The notes under the pieces: generated by a model
What the model was told of the DNA's origin: nothing
Seen by the model: the letters and a program-made list of their open reading frames with translations, nothing else
Database searches by the model: none
Program-made: the position numbers and the translations under genes
DNA from: Halomonas sp. SpR8
Lineage (GTDB): Bacteria > Pseudomonadota > Gammaproteobacteria > Pseudomonadales > Halomonadaceae
Assembly: GCF_031010195.1 (NCBI RefSeq)
Contig: NZ_JAUAMC010000002.1
Span: forward strand, 496,001-560,000
Direction of reading: 5' to 3'
Length of the DNA stretch: 64,000 nucleotides
Shown: piece by piece, positions 8,355 through 17,453 of the stretch
How the letters are laid out: each line of letters begins with the position of its first letter
Position numbering within the stretch: position 1 is the stretch's first letter

Positions 8355-9542
8355 GTGTTCACGCGCTACCCGCTTGTTACGATCGTCATAGCCCAACTAT
8401 TCGGCACCTCACTATGGTTTAGCGTAAATGGCGTTGGCTTGGCGCTGCAGGATGCGGTAGGCCTTAGCGAAAGCGATTTAGGGCTGCTCACCATCGCCGT
8501 TCAGGCCGGGTTTATTACTGGCACGCTGGCGATTGCCACCACCGGCCTTGCGGATCGCATTCGCGCCAGTCACCTATTTGCAGTGTCCGCCGTTCTCGGC
8601 GCGCTGATTAACGCCGCTTTTATCGGCGTGGCCGAGAGCGTAACGCTCGCTGCTATGGCGCGCTTTGCGACCGGGCTCTGTCTGGCGGGTATCTATCCGC
8701 TGGGTATGAAACTGGTGGTGAGCTGGACACCCAGCCATGCAGGCGCCGCGCTGGGCTGGCTGGTGGGCATGTTGACGCTGGGCATTGCCTCGCCGCACCT
8801 GCTACGCGGTTTAACGTTGAACCTTCCCTGGCAGTGGCCATTGCTGCTGGCATCGCTGTTGGCGCTGGTTGCGGCGCTGATGATTTATAGACTGGGCGTT
8901 GGCCCGCACTTACCGGCCACCGCCAAAAGCGGGCGCCCCTGGGCAGGGGTAGTGGCGTTCAAACAGCCGCGCTTTCGGGCCGCCGCCCTGGGCTACTTCG
9001 GTCACTGCTGGGAGCTTTACGCCCTATGGGCGCTGGTGCCGTTTCTGGTCGCCAGGGAGCTGGAGCGCTTGGGCACTTCCAATACTGCGCAACCGTGGCT
9101 CAGCTTTGCGGTGATTGCGCTGGGCTTACCGGGCTGCGTACTCGCCGGCAGGTGGAGTCGCCATATTGGCAGCGACCGGGTGGCTTGCGTTGCCTTGGCA
9201 ACCTCTGGCGCGCTCTGTTTGGTTTATCCCCTTTTGGGCAGCGCCTCGCCCTGGCTGCTGCTGGCGCTTCTGGGCTTATGGGGCGTTAGCGTGATTGCTG
9301 ATTCCGCGCAGTTTTCGGCGCTGGCCAGCGCCACGGCTCCCGCTGATCGTCTAGGCGCGGCGCTGGCGATGATGAACGCGATTGGCTTTGGGTTAACCAT
9401 TCCCTCCATCGCGCTGGTCACCGCACTGTGGTCGAGCCAATCGCTGGCGGTGATTTGGTGGCTGCTACCAGGGCCCATTCTCGGGCTAATCGCCATGCGC
9501 GGATTTTCTGCACATCCCGTAACGGTCGTTAATCGGGGGTGA
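8355..9542 (+). CDS. MFS transporter
   Basis: About 395 residues with some 12 predicted membrane segments and the MFS N-terminal pattern FGTSLWFSVNGVGLALQ, then a GLADRIRASH loop between helices 2 and 3. The start is placed at GTG 8355 because GGAGA lies 7 bases upstream; a longer frame from 8313 would put a hydrophilic extension before the first helix. The substrate cannot be deduced; the family includes cyanate, nitrate and drug transporters. The gene lies between a periplasmic protein gene and valS, inside the stretch that separates holC from valS. Confidence 0.85.
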   Translation: MFTRYPLVTIVIAQLFGTSLWFSVNGVGLALQDAVGLSESDLGLLTIAVQAGFITGTLAIATTGLADRIRASHLFAVSAVLGALINAAFIGVAESVTLAAMARFATGLCLAGIYPLGMKLVVSWTPSHAGAALGWLVGMLTLGIASPHLLRGLTLNLPWQWPLLLASLLALVAALMIYRLGVGPHLPATAKSGRPWAGVVAFKQPRFRAAALGYFGHCWELYALWALVPFLVARELERLGTSNTAQPWLSFAVIALGLPGCVLAGRWSRHIGSDRVACVALATSGALCLVYPLLGSASPWLLLALLGLWGVSVIADSAQFSALASATAPADRLGAALAMMNAIGFGLTIPSIALVTALWSSQSLAVIWWLLPGPILGLIAMRGFSAHPVTVVNRG

Positions 9543-9652
9543 GTAGCACCTGACGCCCCCCACCCTCTCGCGTTATACTCGCGTCCATTAGCTGTGCACT
9601 TATTCATTTACGCACTTATGCACATTTCTCGCCAGCCGTGAGCCAACTCTCC

Positions 9653-12547
9653 ATGGAAAAGACCTACCAACCCGAACAGATCGAAACCCGCTGGTACGAG
9701 CGCTGGGAAGCCGACAACCGTTTTGCCCCCTCCGGCCAGGGCGCGCCTTTTTCGATCATGATTCCACCGCCCAATGTGACCGGCAGCCTGCACATGGGCC
9801 ATGCGTTCCAGGACACCATTATGGATACCCTGACGCGCTGGAAGCGGATGCAGGGGAATAACACCTTGTGGCAGGTAGGCACCGACCACGCCGGTATCGC
9901 CACGCAAATGCTGGTGGAGCGTAAAATCGCCGCTGAAGAGGGCAAAACCCGCCACGATCTCGGCCGTGATGCGTTTATCGATAAGGTCTGGGAGTGGAAG
10001 CAGGAATCCGGCGGCCATATTACCCGCCAGCTACGCCGTATGGGCGCCAGCGTCGACTGGAGCCGCGAACGCTTCACTATGGACGATGGCTTCTATAAAG
10101 CCGTGCAGGAAGTGTTTGTGCGCCTGCACGAAGAGAAGCTGATCTACCGTGGCAAGCGCTTGGTCAACTGGGATCCTACCCTGCACACCGCCATTTCCGA
10201 CCTGGAAGTGGAGAACAAAGAGCAGCAGGGCAGCTTCTGGCACTTCCGCTACCCGCTGGCCGATGGCGTTAAAACCGCCGACGGCAAGAATTACCTTGTC
10301 GTGGCCACCACCCGCCCGGAAACCCTGCTGGGTGATACCGGCGTGGCGGTGAATCCAGATGATGAGCGCTACACCTCCCTGGTCGGTAAATTTATCGAGC
10401 TGCCGTTGGTTGGTCGCCGTATTCCGGTGGTCGCCGACGAACACGCCGATATGGAGAAAGGCTCGGGCTGCGTCAAGATCACCCCTGCGCATGACTTCAA
10501 CGACTACGAAGTCGGCAAGCGCCAGAATCATCTGCTGATCAATGTATTCTCCAAGGACGCGACCATCCTTGAACAAGCCGAGATCTTCGATCTAAAAGGT
10601 CAGCCCCAACCAGACGAAGACGCCAGCCTACCCGCCAAGTACGCAGGGCTTGACCGCTTTGAAGCGCGCAAGCTGATCGTCGCCGATATGGATGCCCTGG
10701 GCCTGCTGGAGCAGGTCGAAGCCGTTAACAACACCCTGCCGCTGGGGGATCGTTCCGGTGATGTCATTGAGCCCTTGCTCACCGACCAGTGGTTTGTGGC
10801 CGTGGAATCGCTCGCCAAGCCCGCCATTGAAGCGGTGGAAAATGGCGACATTCAGTTCGTCCCCAAAAACTACGAAAACATGTACTTTGCCTGGATGCGC
10901 GACCTGCAGGATTGGTGTATCTCCCGCCAGCTGTGGTGGGGCCACCGCATTCCAGCGTGGTACGACGCCGAAGGCAATGTCTACGTTGCCCGTACGGAAG
11001 AAGAAGCCCGCGAGAAGTATGAGCTGGGTGTCGATGTTGAGCTGACTCAAGACGAAGACGTCCTCGACACATGGTTCAGCTCGGGCCTGTGGACGTTTGG
11101 CACTCTTGGCTGGCCCGAAGAAACGCCGGAACTTGAGACTTTCCACCCTTCCAGCGTGCTGGTGACCGGCTTTGACATCATTTTCTTCTGGGTCGCCCGG
11201 ATGATCATGATGACCCTGAAGTTCACCAAGCAGGTACCGTTCAAAACGGTTTATGTGCACGGCTTGGTGCGCGACGGTCAGGGTCAGAAAATGTCCAAAT
11301 CCAAGGGCAACGTGCTGGATCCCATCGACCTGATTGACGGCATCACGCTGGATGAGCTGCTCGAAAAGCGCACCGGCAATATGATGCAGCCAAAACAGGC
11401 CAAGGCGATTGCCAAAGCCACCAAAGACGAATTTAAAGACGGCATTGAAGCCCACGGCACCGATGCACTGCGCTTTACCTTCCTCTCCCAAGCCACCACC
11501 GGGCGCGATATCAAATTTGATATGAATCGGCTGGATGGCTACCGCAACTTCTGCAACAAGCTGTGGAACGCCTCACGCTACGTGCTGATGAACGCAGAAG
11601 GCGAAGACTGTGGTACCGACGGCAGCGAGGTAGAACTGTCACTGGCCGACCGCTGGATTATTTCCCAACTGCAAAAAACCGAGGCCCAGGTCACCAAGGC
11701 ACTGGACGAGTATCGCTTCGACCACGCTTCCCAGGCGCTGTACGAATTCGTCTGGAATGAGTACTGCGACTGGTACCTGGAACTTTCCAAGCCTGTATTG
11801 TGGGAGGATGACGTACAGGGAAGTACTAATGCCGCGGGAGACAGGACGTCGGGAGCGGCGGAGCTTGCGAAACGCAAACGAGGCACCCGCCGCACGCTGG
11901 TACGCGTACTCGAAGCCATTCTGCGCCTTGCTCACCCGATGATGCCCTATATCACCGAAGAGATCTGGCAGCGCGTATCGCCGCTGGCAGGAGTGTATAT
12001 GGGTGACGATGCGTCGATCATGCTGCAAGCCTGGCCTGAAGTCGACGAGAGCAAAATCGATGATCAGGCCAGTCTGGACATCGAGTGGCTGAAAGGCGTC
12101 ATCATCGCCGTGCGTAACATCCGCGCCGAGATGAACATCGCCCCCGGCAAACCGCTGGACGTGCTACTCACCAAAGGCAAGCCCGAAGACGCCGAGCGGC
12201 TGGAGAGCAACCGCCGCTTCCTTTCCAAACTCGCCAAGCTGGAAAGCGTGACCTGGCTTGAAAACCCGGATGATGCCCCGCTCTCGGCAACACAGTTGGT
12301 AGGCGATATGGAAGTGCTGGTGCCGATGGCAGATCTGATCGACAAAGGCGCCGAAATCGCTCGCCTCAGCAAAGAGATCGAGAAGCAGGACAAGCTGATC
12401 GGCGGCATCGAGAAGAAACTTGGCAACGACGGCTTTATCGCCAAAGCCCCTGTCGCCGTGGTAGATAAAGAGCGCGGCAAGTTGGCCGAATTCCAGGCCG
12501 CCAAAAAACTGTTGGAAGAGCAACGGGCTAAAATCTCAGCGCTGTAA
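9653..12547 (+). CDS. valS: Valyl-tRNA synthetase
   Basis: Charges tRNA-Val. Class I synthetase with the HIGH motif as HMGH in [14 protein letters not shown], the KMSKS motif in [10 protein letters not shown], the editing domain between them, an anticodon-binding domain and a C-terminal coiled coil ([19 protein letters not shown]). The start at ATG 9653 gives [18 protein letters not shown], aligning with the E. coli N-terminus; a GTG at 9638 in the same frame is an alternative and neither has a good ribosome site. 964 residues. Between KPV and GTRRT (about residues 716-743) there are 28 residues where E. coli has 10, see the separate entry. Confidence 0.96.
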   Translation: MEKTYQPEQIETRWYERWEADNRFAPSGQGAPFSIMIPPPNVTGSLHMGHAFQDTIMDTLTRWKRMQGNNTLWQVGTDHAGIATQMLVERKIAAEEGKTRHDLGRDAFIDKVWEWKQESGGHITRQLRRMGASVDWSRERFTMDDGFYKAVQEVFVRLHEEKLIYRGKRLVNWDPTLHTAISDLEVENKEQQGSFWHFRYPLADGVKTADGKNYLVVATTRPETLLGDTGVAVNPDDERYTSLVGKFIELPLVGRRIPVVADEHADMEKGSGCVKITPAHDFNDYEVGKRQNHLLINVFSKDATILEQAEIFDLKGQPQPDEDASLPAKYAGLDRFEARKLIVADMDALGLLEQVEAVNNTLPLGDRSGDVIEPLLTDQWFVAVESLAKPAIEAVENGDIQFVPKNYENMYFAWMRDLQDWCISRQLWWGHRIPAWYDAEGNVYVARTEEEAREKYELGVDVELTQDEDVLDTWFSSGLWTFGTLGWPEETPELETFHPSSVLVTGFDIIFFWVARMIMMTLKFTKQVPFKTVYVHGLVRDGQGQKMSKSKGNVLDPIDLIDGITLDELLEKRTGNMMQPKQAKAIAKATKDEFKDGIEAHGTDALRFTFLSQATTGRDIKFDMNRLDGYRNFCNKLWNASRYVLMNAEGEDCGTDGSEVELSLADRWIISQLQKTEAQVTKALDEYRFDHASQALYEFVWNEYCDWYLELSKPVLWEDDVQGSTNAAGDRTSGAAELAKRKRGTRRTLVRVLEAILRLAHPMMPYITEEIWQRVSPLAGVYMGDDASIMLQAWPEVDESKIDDQASLDIEWLKGVIIAVRNIRAEMNIAPGKPLDVLLTKGKPEDAERLESNRRFLSKLAKLESVTWLENPDDAPLSATQLVGDMEVLVPMADLIDKGAEIARLSKEIEKQDKLIGGIEKKLGNDGFIAKAPVAVVDKERGKLAEFQAAKKLLEEQRAKISAL
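11803..11880 (+). other. In-frame insertion inside valS with palindromic character
   Basis: Compared with E. coli ValS as I recall it, the loop before [19 protein letters not shown] is about 18 residues longer. The DNA here includes GTAC half-sites, the pair GCCGC / GCGGC around GACGTC, and a small TTGCG-AAA-CGCAA hairpin. The low-complexity, polar product ([18 protein letters not shown]) fits a surface loop. This looks like a short palindromic element that inserted in frame, but no second copy was found in the window. Confidence 0.4.
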
Positions 12548-12628
12548 GCCACGCGGCGCCAGGCAGCTCTGACTGCATGGCGCTCGTGCTACCTTGCCCG
12601 GCGACCCGATAGCGCCTATAACTGGGAC

Positions 12629-14380
12629 ATGGACTCGCCCAGCACAAACATCGTTTCGGCCCGACACCCCCTGGCGGTGTTGCGTTTTCTTGGCCTGGTA
12701 CTATTGGGCAGTGTCGTCGGGGGCGTGGCGGCGCTGGTCGCCGTTGGTTTCGTCAATGCGGTGGTATGGCTCAACGACCTATTGTTGATCTCCCCCCGCG
12801 GCCAGATGATGGCGGCCAACACCACGCTGGTGATCCTGGCCACACTGCTGGTACCAACCCTTGGGGGGCTGCTCGTTGGCCAACTGCACCGTGGCCTTCC
12901 CGGGGGCCGCCCCCATACCCCTGCCGACGCCATCGCGGCTGTCCAGACCCGCCGGGGTCGCCTGCCTGCCAAGGCGGGCGCGCTCTCGGGGTTAAGCAGC
13001 CTGGTGTCGTTGGGTGCCGGCGCCTCGGTGGGTCAGTACGGCCCGCTGGTACATCTCGGCGCGACGCTCGGCTCGCTGATCACTCGCTTGCTGCACCTGG
13101 GACGCTCAGAAGACAATATTACCATCGCTTGCGGGGTGGCTGCTGCCATTGCGGCAGCCTTCAATGCGCCACTGGCAGGCATTGTCTTCGCCCACGAAGT
13201 CGTGCTGCGCCACTATGCCCTACGCGCCTTCGCGCCAGTGGCGGCCGCCGCCATCGTCGGCTATGTGTTGGCCACCCAGTTGCTGGATCAAGGGGCGCTG
13301 TTCCATATCACTGAGCCTGGCGTGCCCCAACCCTGGGAGTTCGCCCTTTTCCTGGTCTTGGGTGGCCTGGGCGCCTTGGTGGCGGGTGCCTATATGCATG
13401 CCATTCTTGCCATGGGGCAGCTAGCTAAGCGGCTACCGCTGCCCGCCAGTCTGCATCCCGCGTTAGCCGGGGCCTTGCTCGGCCTCACCGCCCTGTGGGT
13501 ACCCGATATTCTGGGCATGGGCCAGGAAACTCTGCGCTTCGCCACCTTGCCCGGTGCCTACGGCGGCGGCGAGCTGCTGATGGTACTGCTACTCAAACTG
13601 GCCGCGACGGCTTTGTGCCTGGGGCTGGGCTTCGCCGGTGGTGTCTTCAGCCCAGCGTTGGTGATCGGCACTCTTTTCGGCGCATTGATGGGTACCCTGG
13701 TCGCCGAGCTGGGCGGCGGCCAGGAGACGTTCATCTTCTATGCCGTGTGCGGCATGGTCGCGGTCACTGCGCCGGTACTCGGCGCGCCTCTCACCACCCT
13801 GCTGATCGTCTTCGAACTTACCGGCAGCTATGCCTTGACCACCGCCGCCCTGGCCAGCGTCACGCTTGCCAATCCGCTGGCCGCCCAGCTGTTCGGCCGC
13901 TCGCTGTTCGATATTCAATTGGCCCGCCGTGGCCTGGACCTCTCCGCTGGCCGCAGTCGCGCCGTACTCCAGGAGACGCGTTTGACTGATTTAATAAGCC
14001 ACGATGCCGTCACCCTGGCCCCCGCGACCCCACTGGACGCGGCTATCTGGTGCCTGAGCACAGCGGGCCATGGCGAAGCTTACCTGGTGGACGACCGAGG
14101 GCGTTACCAAGGCTGCGTGACATTGGCGAGCCTGGAGACCCTCCGCGCAGGCAGCGAGGCGACAACCCTGGCCGACTGTCCAGAGACGCCTCGCCCCGTG
14201 CTGGACCCTCACTCATCACTTTGGGAGGCAATACATCAGTTAGAGAAGGTCACCGGCGAGGCCATTGCCGTCGTGGATAACGAACGGCGCTTCTTGGGAG
14301 TGGCCTATGAGTCGAGCATTGCTCGAGCCTTCTTGCATCACAGCGACGCCCTGCGACGGGAGGAACACGGTGCTGGCTAG
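12629..14380 (+). CDS. CLC family chloride channel/transporter homolog with C-terminal CBS domains
   Basis: 583 residues: a CLC membrane domain (about 1-430) and two CBS-like segments (about 450-575). Good landmarks are AAAFNAPLAGIVFAHE and AGGVFSPALVIG. Key residues differ from E. coli ClcA: the GREGP gating motif reads GQYGP, so the gating glutamate is Tyr137, and the proton glutamate position after E190 is Val191. The GSGIP ion-binding loop is replaced by GGRPHTPADA. This suggests channel-like or altered coupling; anion selectivity is unknown. The start ATG at 12629 is preceded by CTGGGA. The gene is GC-richer than its flanks and overlaps the next gene by 11 bases. Confidence 0.85.
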   Translation: MDSPSTNIVSARHPLAVLRFLGLVLLGSVVGGVAALVAVGFVNAVVWLNDLLLISPRGQMMAANTTLVILATLLVPTLGGLLVGQLHRGLPGGRPHTPADAIAAVQTRRGRLPAKAGALSGLSSLVSLGAGASVGQYGPLVHLGATLGSLITRLLHLGRSEDNITIACGVAAAIAAAFNAPLAGIVFAHEVVLRHYALRAFAPVAAAAIVGYVLATQLLDQGALFHITEPGVPQPWEFALFLVLGGLGALVAGAYMHAILAMGQLAKRLPLPASLHPALAGALLGLTALWVPDILGMGQETLRFATLPGAYGGGELLMVLLLKLAATALCLGLGFAGGVFSPALVIGTLFGALMGTLVAELGGGQETFIFYAVCGMVAVTAPVLGAPLTTLLIVFELTGSYALTTAALASVTLANPLAAQLFGRSLFDIQLARRGLDLSAGRSRAVLQETRLTDLISHDAVTLAPATPLDAAIWCLSTAGHGEAYLVDDRGRYQGCVTLASLETLRAGSEATTLADCPETPRPVLDPHSSLWEAIHQLEKVTGEAIAVVDNERRFLGVAYESSIARAFLHHSDALRREEHGAG

Positions 14381-15473
14381 ACGATTGATCCCGGGACTTC
14401 TGGCCGGGCTGCTCGCCCTGGCACCCCCCATCAGCGCGGAAGTGCCCGACGCCGCTGACTCGCTGACGGTACTGAGCTGGGGCGGTGCCTACGAGCAAGC
14501 CCAGCGCCGCGCCCTTTTCACCCCTTTCACCGACGCCCACGACGTATCGGTGGCGGTTGACAGCTATAACGGCGGCCTGAAGGAACTGCGCCAGGCCGTG
14601 GCGGAGAACGACGTCCCCTGGGACGTCATCGATATGACCCGCAGCGAGGCCATGGCGGCCTGCGAGGAGGGGCTATTGGAGCCGCTGCCCCCCGAACTGG
14701 CCGCCCCCGCGCCGGACGGCACTACGGCATCCCAGGATTTCTTTTCTGGCGCCCTGGGGCGCTGTTTTATCAGCCATTCTATCTTTGCCACCGTCGTGGC
14801 CTATCGCCGTGATGCCTTTCCCGGGGAGCGTCCTACGCGTATCGCCGACCTCTTCGATCAACAGCGTTTCCCCGGCCCACGAGCCTTACAGCGCACCCCG
14901 GCCGCTAATCTGGAGTGGGCGCTGCTCTCCTACCAGGTGCCCCGGGAAGAGCTCTACCGTCTGCTCAGCACACGCCGCGGCCTGAACCTGGCCTTCTCCC
15001 GGCTGCAAAGCATCGACAATATCCACTGGTGGGAGTCAGGCGACACCCCAGTGCGCCTGCTCGAGGAGGGCGAGGTGGTCATGGCGTCCGGCTATAACGG
15101 TCGCTTCTTCGCGGCCATGGTGGAGCGCGACCTGCCCATCGAGATCCTCTGGGACGGCCAGCTCCAGGAACACGAAACCTGGGTGATACCCCGCGGCGCC
15201 CCGAACCCTGAGGCGGCCCGAACGTTTATCCGTTTCGCCACCACCAGCGAGCGCCAAGTGGCGCTGGCCCGGCATATTCCCTATGGCCCAGCGCGACGTT
15301 CTGCTTCGATGCAGGTCACTACCCACCGCGACACGGGCCTGGACATGCGCCTGCATATTCCCACCCACCCCATCAACGCCCAGGGGGCAGTGACCAAGGA
15401 CGAGGCCTGGTATGCGCGTACCCAGGAGCGCGTCGAGGCCCTGTTTCATAAGGCCCTGACGGCACAGGAATGA
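14370..15473 (+). CDS. Periplasmic solute-binding protein of the PotD/spermidine-type ABC family (orphan)
   Basis: 367 residues from GTG 14370, which lies inside the last codons of the CLC gene and has GGGAGG 6 bases upstream, so translation is probably coupled. A signal peptide (LIPGLLAGLLALAPPISA) is followed by LTVLSWGGAYEQAQRRALFTPF, the usual start of type 2 binding proteins for polyamines, iron or opine-like ligands. Later segments include DVIDMTRSEAMAACEEG and ETWVIPRGAPNPEAARTFI. No permease or ATPase gene adjoins it; the partner must lie elsewhere, or it works as a sensor. High GC like the CLC gene, suggesting both arrived together. Confidence 0.85.
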   Translation: MLARRLIPGLLAGLLALAPPISAEVPDAADSLTVLSWGGAYEQAQRRALFTPFTDAHDVSVAVDSYNGGLKELRQAVAENDVPWDVIDMTRSEAMAACEEGLLEPLPPELAAPAPDGTTASQDFFSGALGRCFISHSIFATVVAYRRDAFPGERPTRIADLFDQQRFPGPRALQRTPAANLEWALLSYQVPREELYRLLSTRRGLNLAFSRLQSIDNIHWWESGDTPVRLLEEGEVVMASGYNGRFFAAMVERDLPIEILWDGQLQEHETWVIPRGAPNPEAARTFIRFATTSERQVALARHIPYGPARRSASMQVTTHRDTGLDMRLHIPTHPINAQGAVTKDEAWYARTQERVEALFHKALTAQE

Positions 15474-15539
15474 AGCAGCTTTTCAACGACGACAAGGGGC
15501 TGTTGGCGTCTACCTATTCTCTATCGGACCATCAGGCTA

Positions 15540-15568
15540 TGTGTTGCTATGTTACACATAGCAACACA
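15540..15568 (+). promoter_or_regulatory. Palindromic operator of the DinJ/RelB-type antitoxin
   Basis: Perfect 13-bp inverted repeat TGTGTTGCTATGT / ACATAGCAACACA with a 3-base centre, ending 2 bases before AGGAG and 14 bases before the antitoxin ATG at 15583. Position and symmetry match an autoregulatory site of a type II toxin-antitoxin operon. It is intact although the genes are broken. Confidence 0.7.
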
Positions 15569-15582
15569 AAAGGAGTTTGAAA

Positions 15583-15815
15583 ATGAAAAGCGAAATGCTC
15601 AGTACACGCATTGATCATGATACAGAAGTTGCCTTCACTACTATCTGCGATAAGGTTGGTCTTAGTCATCAACCATGACGGCATACCTTTCGAGCTGAAA
15701 GCTCGACAGCCCAATGACCGCCATTGAAGAGCTCATCCAGGGTAAAGGGCACAAAGCCGCTTCGGTTGACATTATGGTGGGTGAATCAACCGAAGCCAAC
15801 GTAAGCAATGTATAG
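15583..15815 (+). pseudogene. Broken RelB/DinJ-family antitoxin gene
   Basis: The frame starts MKSEMLSTRIDHDTEVAFTT, the typical ribbon-helix-helix start of DinJ-like antitoxins, and stops after 31 residues at 15678. Just after it, in other frames, come GIPFELKARQPNDR and then AIEELIQGKGHKAASVD, both recognisable DinJ-type segments, ending at TAG 15815. A deletion (helix that normally links VGLS to GIPFEL) and a frameshift therefore broke the gene. The AGGAG site and operator upstream are preserved. Confidence 0.8.
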
Positions 15816-15988
15816 CCTTGAATATTCAACGCAGCTCAAGAAAGACTTCAAAAAAGTCACCAAAATACCCATTGCTGACACTCTGGAAATCGGTGGAAGC
15901 GCCTGATAAAAAGTAACGCGTCGGATGTATCCGTAACAAAGAGCTTAAAGTGTATTTTCTGGCTTTGCAGCAGCGACCAACCGTTTGA
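15808..15988 (+). pseudogene. Broken YafQ/RelE-type toxin gene
   Basis: An ATG overlapping the antitoxin end opens MYSLEYSTQLKKDFKKVTKI, which matches the first helix of YafQ-like mRNA interferases, but the frame ends at 15906 after 32 residues. In another frame, 15917-15985 reads RVGCIRNKELKVYFLAL, which resembles the last strands of RelE-fold toxins. The central catalytic part is deleted. The distal relic overlaps the 3' end of the acetyltransferase gene on the other strand. Confidence 0.65.
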
Positions 15989-16478
15989 CCATTGGTTGCA
16001 CCATAAGCGCGGAGCCAGCTCTCAGTGCTTCAATCGGCCCCGTGGGGGTATACCCATATGACGTATACACACTTACTGCAGCTTCATTGATTGTGGTTAC
16101 CGCAAGTTCTATACGTTCACACCCTTTATTTAAAGCCCAGGTACTAATTTCACATAGAAGGGACTTGGCTATACCTCTTCCTCGTAGTGACGGGCAAACC
16201 CACATTTGGTAGATATGGGCGATTTTCGTATCAGGTTCATGCATGACGCCCCAGGCTAACCCAACCGCTCGGCCATCCAACTCAGCAATTAACGGCAGAG
16301 CAGAAAGACCTCTTAACTTCAGATCCAAGCGCGCTTGCCACTCAGCGTCTGAGAGCAATACTTCCTGCTCGTAAGTTGAGCCAAAAGAGTCAGGAGAATC
16401 CTCAAGAGAGCTCAACCGAACTGACTTATAAAACGACCAATCCTGCGGGGGTACTTCTCGGATATTAACGTCACTCAT
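15945..16478 (-). CDS. GNAT family N-acetyltransferase
   Basis: 177 residues from ATG 16478 (MSDVNIREVPPQDWSFYKSV), preceded by AGGA at about 10 bases. The acetyl-CoA loop appears as VCPSLRGRGIAKSLLCEISTWA, followed by NEAAVSVYTSYGY and PTGPIE, as in small-molecule acetyltransferases of the RimI/PaiA-like type. The substrate is unknown. Codon use and base composition are AT-richer than in neighbouring core genes. The last dozen codons lie antisense to the toxin relic, so the C-terminus may have been created when the two segments were joined. Confidence 0.85.
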   Translation of the reverse strand: MSDVNIREVPPQDWSFYKSVRLSSLEDSPDSFGSTYEQEVLLSDAEWQARLDLKLRGLSALPLIAELDGRAVGLAWGVMHEPDTKIAHIYQMWVCPSLRGRGIAKSLLCEISTWALNKGCERIELAVTTINEAAVSVYTSYGYTPTGPIEALRAGSALMVQPMVKRLVAAAKPENTL

Positions 16479-16519
16479 GCTCGTGTTTTTCCTGCATGAT
16501 GATGAGGGGCACAGAGGCA

Positions 16520-17119
16520 CTAAAGATCCTGCGCGAAACGCGCAACCATCTCTTCCTGTGACTCTGGAGAGCCGCTGCTACTTGTCTGCTCTTGAATCAT
16601 CTGCCCCATCGTCGGCAATATGGATCGCCCGCGTCGGCTCTCATCGGCCCAAAGTTTGGAGCGCATAAAGGCTTTAGCGCAGTGAAGGTAAGCCTCCTCA
16701 ACTGCCACCTCAATAACCACCTTTGGCGCTCGTTTCTCCGATGCAAAAAGCTGCAACTTCTCCGCATCTACTGAGACGTGTGCAGCACCGTTTACTCGCA
16801 GCGTCTCATCGACCCCAGGAATTAAAAACAGCAACCCAATCCGACCACTTTCAACGATATTCTTTAGCGAATCCAATCGGTTATTACCTGGGGAATCTGG
16901 AATCATCAGCGTAAGGTCATTAACCACCTTGACGAAGCCTGGCTCTCCACCACGTGGCGATGCATCAAAGCCTGATGCGTTTCCTGTGGCGATAACAACA
17001 AAGGGAGAAAGCTCGATAAATCGCTTACAGTGTCGGTCAAGACGCGACAACTGTTTCTTCAGCGCTCGCTCCTTTGGCTCAGGATATAGCTGATACAACT
17101 CTTCGATGGTGCGAATCAT
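16520..17119 (-). CDS. Pyridoxamine 5'-phosphate oxidase-fold FMN protein (MSMEG_1061-like)
   Basis: 199 residues. The order IRTIEELYQLYPEP, HCKRFIELSPFVVIAT, DASPRGGEPGFVKVVND and DSPGNNRLDSLKNI matches a PNPOx-like family of FMN split-barrel proteins of unknown substrate; the family label is from recollection. Not the PdxH enzyme of vitamin B6 synthesis, which has other motifs. The ATG at 17119 follows GAGGA. It is co-directional with the acetyltransferase (42-bp gap) and probably co-transcribed. AT-richer than the flanking core genes. Confidence 0.8.
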   Translation of the reverse strand: MIRTIEELYQLYPEPKERALKKQLSRLDRHCKRFIELSPFVVIATGNASGFDASPRGGEPGFVKVVNDLTLMIPDSPGNNRLDSLKNIVESGRIGLLFLIPGVDETLRVNGAAHVSVDAEKLQLFASEKRAPKVVIEVAVEEAYLHCAKAFMRSKLWADESRRGRSILPTMGQMIQEQTSSSGSPESQEEMVARFAQDL

Positions 17120-17453
17120 GATCTTCCTCGATACAAAAACTGCCGTCTCAATAATAATGAAACAGGCACCAGCTATTGCTAGCGCATTAATGACGATGAC
17201 TGTTAACGATAAGCAGTCTCGAAAATGTCCGCTCTAACTAAACAAAATTTTCTTAACCACAACGCTAGCAGAAAATACTCCGAAGGTAATTAGCTTATTC
17301 GTTACACCTCATGCCAATTATGCAACGTTAGTGGACGATATTTCCGCGGCCTTACACCGCGCTCTAATCACATTTTCTTACCAAAGGTGTAAGGTTGGTA
17401 CAACAACAGCCACTAAGTGGCATCGCTGATTCAGCAACGACACGGACGGCTCT
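17120..17453. other. 334-bp intergenic region with a spaced inverted repeat
   Basis: No gene was recognised. The right half holds a perfect 9-bp inverted repeat, CCTTACACC (17350-17358) and GGTGTAAGG (17386-17394), with a 27-base spacer, about 60 bases before the downstream kinase gene. It could be a looped operator or leader structure. No riboswitch consensus (for example the TPP CTGAGA box) was found. Confidence 0.4.

Noticed and set aside
10628..11491. 287-codon open frame opposite valS
   Set aside because: Antisense shadow of valS; no recognisable domain and no independent context.
17120..17453. TPP or other metabolite riboswitch before the kinase/ynjB genes
   Set aside because: No CTGAGA-type or other known riboswitch core could be found by eye.
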